Below, one piece after another: positions 56,690 to 64,000 of a DNA stretch of 64,000 bases. Positions within the stretch are counted from its first letter, which is position 1. Every line of letters starts with the position of its first letter. Origin of the DNA: Diphasiastrum complanatum (Eukaryota > Streptophyta > Lycopodiopsida > Lycopodiales > Lycopodiaceae); NCBI GenBank assembly GCA_029204225.1, contig MU832092.1, forward strand, positions 1-64,000, given 5' to 3'. The position numbers and the translations under genes were made by a program. The notes below the pieces were generated by a model that searched no databases, was not told where the DNA came from, and saw only the letters and a list, made by a program, of their open reading frames with translations.

Positions 56690-57640
56690 CAGCTGGATGT
56701 CATGTACTTTGAGCATCATTTTTCTTCATGGGAACATGGATTGTAGACTGAAGCTAATAAATAGATTTAGTCCAACAACTTTGGATCTACAATGATGCAA
56801 CAAGTTGCTGAACATGACATCCTCAATCAAGGCTATATAACGTGATCAAGCTCATCAAACAAGTATCTTCATTTTTAAGGACAAAATGCTTACGTTTGGA
56901 AATTTTCATATACTTTCAGTACATTGGATTTATCAATGCAATATAATATCCATTGTAAGTTTGGTAGGCCCAAAAGGAGCTAGTAGCCTTAAGAATAAGA
57001 TGGTTCTCTCTTTAGGCCCTCCAAAGTACTTAAATATTTTATGATTTTTTCTAATTCTTTTACGAGCACAAACATGTTTTGTGGAATTGAAATTTTATAC
57101 AATTCAGTTTGTAAAAAAATATTTAAGACCCCATTTCTAAGTTGTATTTTCGTTTCTTATTATCTTTGAACCTTTATAACTTCTTATTTTGATCTCGAAA
57201 TTCAGTACTATACAAACAAAAAGTGCTCAATTTATTGAGCTAAATAACATGATCAAAATTCTCATCATCATTACTTAATTTTTTATTATTTTCTAAAGCA
57301 CCCCTTTCCGAATCACTTTATTTGTAATTTTTGTCTCATTTGTTTCAGTTTAGATTTGGATGTTGTAAAAAGAAAATTCACTCAAGGTGACAAGTTGTAC
57401 AAAACTATTACATCATTTTAGTTTGTTATGCTTTCCATTCACAACTACTTCATTTTTCAAGGACTCAGAATTTTAAATGCATGGAGAAAAACATCTCAAC
57501 GGCCTGTCAAATTCCTTCATGAATAAATTCTAGTTGGTGAACTCATAGTCCACAGGATTTTATTAATCTCTAGTAATGGATTTTTGGTATAGTAAAAATG
57601 ATCAATATAATCTAAAATCATACGTTATAGTCTTGTTTTT
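56690..57640 (+). repeat. M-family internal 3' end plus LTR
   Basis: The part at 56690-56905 matches 33940-34116 (the 3' internal end of M), including ATTTTTAAGGACAAAATG. A likely LTR start aligned with TGTCATGTAC lies at about 56906, followed by AGGCCCAAAAGGAGCTAGTA and a GGTTCTCTCTTTAGG block as in 34117 onward. The LTR's right edge is inferred from where Gag coding begins near 57650. No PBS was recognised. Confidence 0.55.
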
Positions 57641-57649
57641 ACGAACAAC

Positions 57650-58920
57650 CAAGTTAAAGTAGTATTGAAGATTGGTTGACTAAATTGGAAGCTTACTTTC
57701 ATTATCACCATTATCTGAAGAGAATAAAAGTTACTTTGTCTCATTGTGTTTTCAAAAATAAGTTCATGCACGGTGGGACACTCAAGTGTATCCAGACATG
57801 AAGCTTTTGAGTAAATTCAAAATTACATGTGTTGACAATGTTACGAAGTTTTACAAACAATCATTTTTGTCTTTCACACATACTGAATCTATACAACAAT
57901 TCAATAAACACTATTTGGAATTGATTCTAAAGACAAAACTCGGTTATAAGATATATTTGAATTTCTATGTGGAATGTCTTCAAACTCCTATAAGAAATTG
58001 TCTCAAGCCGTTTGTTGCTAATTATATGTATGGAACAAATTTAATGAAGATACCATGTATGATGAATCATGCACTTTAATATGGAAAGTTACTACTCAAC
58101 GAAACCATACTTTTATCAATCAACAACTACCCGAATACATTAGTCCTTCATTTGATGGAAGTAGTTTATTCTATTAATGTGGAAAATTGGTTTGAAGGAT
58201 TGGACTATAACTTCTACTATTGTGGGAGAATTTGTGACAGTGATATGGTTCTCTTTGCTTCATTGGATTTCCAAGGACATGTTCAATCTTGGTGGATCAT
58301 CATTCAAGCAATTGTAGACAAGTTTGCAATCGATCTAATTTCATCCAATGGTGTTCTTTGAATCAAACATTTAACAGTTGTAGAGTTCAATTGAGAATTC
58401 CAATAGATGATTCCAATATTCAATTGTGGAGAAGTATATCTTGTACAATGTTAAATTTATGAATTACAATCTCAATTTTGAAGTGTAAATTACTTACAAA
58501 TTATTCTCCTACAATGTAGTTCTTGATTAAGGGAAATAATGGAATATGCATTACAATATGAGCAATAAGAACAAAGTCAAACACTAAAAGTTGAAAGAAA
58601 AGAAGAAAAATCTAAATAGTTCGAAGAAATGAGGGTGCGAATAAAGCATCAACGGATTGTCAACCAAAAAAGGTGCAACAAAATGAAGATACTTTTGAAG
58701 ATGAAGATGATTTCAAAATGAAGTGATGAGCAAAGCGACGATCAAGAAGTGGATGCACAAAGCAATGATGAAAGTCATGTTCCAGATCCAAAAATAGTTG
58801 CAGATAACAAAAGTCATATTCAGGATTTAGATTCAGATGCAATTTCATATGACAAAAACCAAGATTCAAATTCAGAGGCAATGATAGATTGCAAAAATCA
58901 GGATATTATGATTAACAATT
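57650..58920 (+). pseudogene. Gag and acidic ORF remnant (element T, relative of M)
   Basis: A first Gag-like block, IEDWLTKLEAYFHYHHYL (about 57665), is followed by a frame at 57786-58079 with CVDNVTKFYKQSFLSFTHTE and IQQFNKHYLELILKTKLGY. A second Gag-like block, VENWFEGLDYNFYYCGRI and GHVQSWWIIIQA (58170-58310), parallels element M at 32250-32400. An acidic stretch with DAQSNDESHVPDPKIVADN (58.74-58.92 kb) parallels the N-terminus of M's 407-codon ORF, but the rest of that ORF is missing. Frameshifts and stops throughout. Confidence 0.6.
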
Positions 58921-59811
58921 GAATTCAGCATAGAAAAGAGACAAAAAACTCGAATCTGAAAATCTGATATCCAATTCGTGCACCCTGGAGAAGGGCTTCA
59001 ATGGCGATCTCCAATAGACTCTGGACGACTGATCTACAATAAACAGAATGCTCCAACTACTAAAGACATAGGCCTTAGATTTGAAGTGCTTAGACTCAAA
59101 GAGTGTTACTCTGAATTGTAGGGACACCTTCCAGCTAGGATTAAAGGCAGTGTCTTAAATAAAAAATATTAGAGGGTGTCTTAAACCATCCTATCTAGCT
59201 ACCTAACCCCCAGAATGGTTTGGGGTTCAAGGAGGTTGAATATCAGTTCCTGTTGTTACTTGGCGACATTTGTCAGCTAATTCGAAAAGGGATCCTACGC
59301 TACCATTTCTAAACTCTAGAGTTCCATCACAATCTACGCCCCAGTGATATCCTAATTAGAGTACAATATTGCTGAGACTATAGCTATCTCAAAGTATACG
59401 AATTTATGATTGATGGATCTTGGGATCTGACAGACGCTGCATCCACCCGATACACGGAAGTAACACAATTCTTCCTAGAAATTCAAGTCTTAGAGTCACC
59501 AGTACAATGACCTAGAACATCCAATAGTACCAATAAAAACCTAGGAAATGATTTTGGGAGAGGATCGAGAATCGAGAAAATCCAAAATAAAAAGATAGGA
59601 TGATGAATCTCACCCCAAGATCTAAGTCATTCCACTTCTAGATCTCACACTAAGCTTGACACCCTTAGTAGGCTTAGATTATCATTCCCATTTCATAGTT
59701 TACCCTCTCCCCATTGCATAAAAACGCGTTACTACACATGACTACTCACCCGGTTAGAGATCCAAAACCCCTTATTTGCCCTCTAGATCCGACCGATTAG
59801 GAGTTAAAATT
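58921..59811. other. Unassigned DNA before a K-type LTR
   Basis: No gene frame was found (71-codon minus chance frame at 58912). The region may be internal sequence of a minus-strand K-type copia, but no PBS survives at its right edge. Confidence 0.4.
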
Positions 59812-60225
59812 CCAATAGAATCTAGTGCAGTATGCATATCACACCAATCAATCACCATAGTCACTTCTCACAAGCTCTCAAAGAGGGCACAACAAAAGCT
59901 ATTAGATTACAAAGAGACACTGTACATATACAGTATTCAGAAACTACATGAAAAGGCAAGTGTCCTAAAATTACCACCAAACTAAGGTCAGCCCCCAACA
60001 TGGCCAAATTCGATCGACAAACTCAGGATATGCCCTTGAGTATAGCAAGTAATGTATATAACTCTATACAGGCTAATTTTTCCTATGTGTGGCTACTTGG
60101 CAAACCCAAGTAGCCCGTCCCAATCACAACCATAAATAGTAAACCAAATAAACTATACACTAATTACATTATCACATTAGAGCTTAGACTAATGAATCAA
60201 ATCACAACCTAATTTCTAACTCTCT
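59812..60225 (-). repeat. K-type copia LTR
   Basis: It is similar to 45790-46265 from GTTAAAATTC to TTTCTAACTC. Shared blocks include ATCTAGTGCAGTATGCA, CAAGCTCTCAAAGA and AGTAAACCAAATAAA. The terminal TG has decayed. Confidence 0.75.
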
Positions 60226-62107
60226 CTCTTAATGTCAAATGTGATAGAGATAAAGAAATACAAATTGTAGCAATGTCTGGAGTATCCAAAAGATGTAATG
60301 CATATCCCTGCTACCTTGTACTTGACTCACACTCAAGCACACCATCAAACCACCAGGTTTGGCACGCAAAGTATCATGCAAACACAATGCTCATATAGAG
60401 AGTCTACCACACTCTCGACCAACTGACTCGTCCTCATCCAACTTGAAACACAAGTAGACCACATGAGCATCATGGCTTAAACTGAGGAAATCCCACTACC
60501 ACCATGAGACTTACATCCTCTATCTAGCTAGGCTGGCATCCTATCAAACACTTACAAGCACAAACCTGTAAAGTTGACATAAATGAGCGATTGAGGCTCA
60601 ACTTGAAGAAATCTTACTGCCACCATAAGAATATACCCTCACCAGATAGACAACTAGTAGATATAATGACAAGTGAATGAGCATCCAAATGACTACTTTG
60701 TTTATGACGTAGCAAATGCACAACCACATAAAACTCCACCTTAGATCTAGACTCTCGTGACAAGATAGCGCTGTGGGTCTTAGTGAAAAACCTATCAAGA
60801 ACTCTAACCACGGTCCAACAATTTTGATACCTGTCGTGGAGTCCTCTGTTCGAAATCTACCTGGACTTGATAGCTGTTGGAATGAATCAAGATGAATGTT
60901 TGTAGGCTATTGGATTGCTGGAATGATACACAGAGCTGAGCAACCAGATGTGAAGGAGATGACTTTGTGAGAACTAAATCATTAAACCTCCATTGCTCGC
61001 TATCATTTGCTTGATTCCTAGTAGAGCGCGAGGGCTGGAGGTGAAAGATTGATGGCTGTCAACAGCGAAGAGCTCATGGATTCATTCATTTGGTGAGCCA
61101 CAAGAGGCATAAAATGAGCGCGATCCAGAATCCTATCCCTGTCTGAATTCTCTCTGTCTCTTGATTGTTGATGGCTGCACTGTCACAAGAAAATTGAGGG
61201 AGCCTGAAAGCCCGAGGTAGTGAGGAGAGGAGGGGCTCGCAACCTACTATGTAGATGAGCTGAGCAGCCATCACGACTATGGCCGCCAAGATGTTGAAGT
61301 AAGCCTTTTGGAAAGGAAACCCTTAGGGTTTACTTAATATTGCAAACCTTGAAAAAAGTTTGGCCTTGCAAGTTGTTTTTGAAAATAAGGTTTCTAGATA
61401 CATGCCGGGTGACCATAGGCTTTTAAAATTTTGACTGTAGTAATTTTGATGATGGTTCGAAATGAGATTTCCTAATTTAAGTTACTAGGACCCAGTCAGT
61501 GGAATTTTGAATTCTTGGTGCTAAGTTTCAAAATTTACTACCTTGGCTTGAATATTGCTTCCCGAATAGGGAAATCCCTAGGAACAATATGCATGTATAA
61601 AGATCTTATTTGTTGGTTAATTGGCTTACATTAATACCTATCGATAGGCCCAGATTTTGTGTGGACCTTTGGTACTCAGTGGATCTTTGGTCAAGCTATA
61701 ATAATCGGTTTTTTGGAATAAGTTTTTTTAAGCCGATGTTGACGAAAAGAGGAGAATGGTATAGTTCTCAGGCATATACCCGGTCTAGGAATTTGACTCC
61801 TTGGTACGATGCTATTTAAACCAATAAACTCTAAAGTATTGGTACTCCCAATAAATGGAGTTAAATTGTGTTTTTTGTGGTTGTTTCCACTATTTCTCAG
61901 CTTATCTGATTAAACATTATCTATTGTTCATAGATTTAATATCGGCTCTGCAGTAACAGTCCGTAGTTTGGAGGATGATTGATCACGAAATAAAGCAGTA
62001 GCTTCACCTGCACAGATCAACTCCATCTGAGCTTCACATTAGTGAGTCACAATAGCTCAACTTCGAAGTGCTCGAAGACTCAAAGCAGATGCAGAGGTTC
62101 ACAATAG
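60226..62107 (+). other. Unassigned DNA ending in the 5' LTR of element P
   Basis: No supported gene; minus frames at 60598-60811 and 61086-61289 have no domain. By position the last several hundred bases, ending GAGGTTCACA at about 62103, should be the 5' LTR of copia P. Its left edge could not be found without a second LTR. Confidence 0.4.
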
Positions 62108-62119
62108 TGGTATCAAAGC
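62108..62119 (+). other. Primer-binding site of copia element P
   Basis: TGGTATCAAAGC differs by one base from the tRNA-Met copia PBS and stands about 150 bp before the Gag frame. Confidence 0.75.
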
Positions 62120-62253
62120 TAGGTTGCTTAGACCATGGCTTCCATAATCAGCATCCAATTAAAGATATGCATAGTACTTGAAGCAAACAAGTCGAACTTT
62201 CTGGCCTAAAAAGTAAAAACATCACTCATCCAAGAGAGGCATTATGGCCTTGG

Positions 62254-63217
62254 GTGGACGGCACCGAAGATATGTTAGCCAGTACAGACAAAAAACTTCG
62301 AGAGTGGAAGGAGAAGAATGACAAAGCAGTAGCTGTCATCTCTTCTTCCATCAAAGATAGCATAACCCTCGACCTTGCATCAATCTCTAATGCTAGAGAG
62401 ATGTGGGATATGCTTATCAGCAAATTCCAAACCAAGTCACGCAATCAAATCATGCATCTAGAAGATCAGCTTACCTATCTAAAATGGGATGGCAAAGATC
62501 TCACCAGCTTTATTAGAAAAAAAAAAGATCTTGTTCTTGTCGTTACACAATGCCGAAACAGAGTACACAGTCTCACAAGAGAAGCAGCTCAGCTACCTGC
62601 TACATTCCCTACCAAGATTATTCCATACTACCCGGACCCTACTGGCAAAAGATCCTGCCATGGCCTTCGAAAAGGCCATAATCGACATCAAGGAAGAAGT
62701 TGAAGCTATAGAGCACTATGACATGACGACAAGAACGAATTTGATCAGGCTCTCTACAGCAACAAAGATCAATCGAAGAAGAAGGCTCATTCTAAGAGAG
62801 AGTCAAGAATAATACAGAACCAAAGTCAGTAGAAAGATTGAGATCAGAAATGAAGGAACAAGAACCAGCAGCAAGGCAATGACAAAAAGACATTTGTTAG
62901 ATGCAGACGTGAAGGCCACCACACAGTGGACAAATGTTGGTTGAATCCAAAAATTGAGTGTGTACATTGTCACAAGAAGGGACATGTAGCCATGGATTGC
63001 TACCATAATCCACGGAACAAGAAGATAAAAGACAGAAAAGAGAGCTCCAACAACACATCATATGTAGAGGAACCAGAATCCTCGAAGATGGCCGAAGAGA
63101 GAGCTAAAAGAAACTCAACTGCTTATCTGTGTACAAATGTTTGTGCTACATCGACAGCCATTGTCCAAGAAGTCGTTCTTGACTCAGGAGCTACGTCTCA
63201 TTTTGTGATGACAAGGT
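62254..63217 (+). pseudogene. Copia Gag, zinc knuckles and protease (element P)
   Basis: Gag frame 1 (62254 to about 62520) has LREWKEKNDKAVAVISSSIK, SISNAREMWDMLISKFQTKS and QIMHLEDQLTYLKWDGKDL. At a run of ten A (62517-62526) the frame shifts to 62489-62812 with QLSYLLHSLPRLFHTT. A second shift leads to zinc knuckles: an incomplete CRREGHHTVDKCW (about 62910) and an intact CVHCHKKGHVAMDC (about 62957). The protease active site EVVLDSGATSHFV (about 63170-63210) follows, then a stop inside a 110-bp duplication. This is the UBN2-type Gag of copia elements. Pol would lie beyond the window. Confidence 0.85.
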
Positions 63218-63437
63218 AGATCATAGTTGACTTTCGATAGACTGATTTCTCCAGGTATATAAATCTAGGAGATGGATCAAGACATGAAGTGAATGGAACT
63301 GGAGTGCTGTGGCTCAACACCAACGGCAGATCATAGTTGACTTTCGATAAACTGATTCCTCCAGGTATATAAATCTAGGAGATGGATCAAGACATGAAGT
63401 GAATGGAACTGGAGTGTTGTGGCTCAACACCAACAGT
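63218..63437 (+). repeat. Tandem duplication, 110 bp, within copia protease
   Basis: Two nearly identical units, 63218-63327 and 63328-63437, share AGATCATAGTTGACTTTCGA and GGTATATAAATCTAGGAGAT with few differences. Each carries the protease segment INLGDGSRHEVNGTGVLWLN. As 110 is not divisible by three, the duplication itself shifts the frame. Confidence 0.9.
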
Positions 63438-64000
63438 AGATATAGAAGACTGGATACATTCCCATTGTTCACTCGTGCACGCAGGAAGATGGATATTCAA
63501 TTTGGCCAAGAATGCTCGTGTGGCGCGATATTCTCTACAAGCTATGGAATGGCCACTAAATGAATTTTTGATGTGAATTTGCGTAACTTAGGTTGCTTGA
63601 AAACCGATTTCTACTCCTAAAAGTACAGAGTAGAGACAACCAATGTCACTTCCAAAGTTGTCTCACATTGAGGTCCTCAAAAGCAATGTGCTTATTTACA
63701 TTGAAATCCATGAAAATTTTTGCATATCTAGTCAGTATCTTCTTGTAGTTAGAGATAGAATACAATTAATATTACATGGCATGCCATGTGCTACAGAAGG
63801 AGTGTGCTCCAATGTCTTGAGTCAAGAGCCTTGACAAAAACCTTGGTTCAGATCTTGGGTTTGATAACCAGTAGGACAAAAACATTTGATGGTGGGGTGA
63901 TTTTAGAAGGTGCTTACAAGGAGTTCAAGAGTTCTGAGAAAGAAGAAGAGATAGTGGGAACTATAGGGAACTTTGTGAAAAGACAAAACAGTCAATATCT
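63438..64000 (+). other. Probable continuation of element P, unassigned
   Basis: Short frames such as 63643-63834 show no clear integrase or pre-integrase motif. By position this should be degraded copia pol. It runs off the window. Confidence 0.35.

Overview
This window is nuclear DNA of a land plant, and nearly all of it is decayed LTR retrotransposon sequence. The evidence is: Ty1/copia primer-binding sites complementary to initiator tRNA-Met; plant-type Ty3/gypsy primer-binding sites (TGGCGCCG type); a CACTA (En/Spm) transposase remnant; long CT/AG and CA microsatellites; and no long intact cellular gene. The species cannot be fixed from sequence alone. A large, repeat-rich genome is the safest statement.

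Letters name the elements. 0-13.1 kb: a minus-strand copia 5' end (G; LTR 1405-2242); a minus-strand copia (D) split in two by a complete but internally deleted copia (A, 5619-10618, two LTRs); then the 3' half of a plus-strand copia (E) whose LTR is broken by a 0.38 kb insert. 13.1-17.3 kb: unassigned AT-rich DNA with a cluster of hairpin palindromes and a 60-bp inverted repeat. 17.3-19.3 kb: a degenerate plus-strand copia (F). 20.4-20.8 kb: the only good candidate for a cellular gene, a small cysteine-containing protein with three 25-residue repeats. 22.2-23.6 kb: 3' part of a minus-strand copia (I).

23.6-37.2 kb: one large gypsy-type element (H), with a 5' LTR remnant, PBS, repeat-array leader, gag, a distal coiled-coil ORF and a 3' LTR. 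It is filled with other elements: copia N behind a K-type LTR, minus-strand gypsy Q, copia L, and a non-autonomous element M with a 407-codon ORF. 37.2-38.7 kb: gag of copia I and LTR scraps. 38.7-45.8 kb: a second H-type element (J), with LTR, PBS, two repeat arrays, gag and a long ORF of unknown function, but no polymerase.

45.8-64 kb: a K-type LTR, a CACTA fragment, a microsatellite cluster, copia pol (R), gypsy integrase (S), a fragment resembling cullin-3, two long microsatellites, a relative of M (T), another K-type LTR, and the 5' end of a copia element (P) that runs off the window. Insertions within insertions, fusions and premature stops show long decay. The sequence shows no operon-like or cooperating host genes. 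The most unusual content is the H/J family, which carries tandem-repeat leaders and a long unknown ORF.
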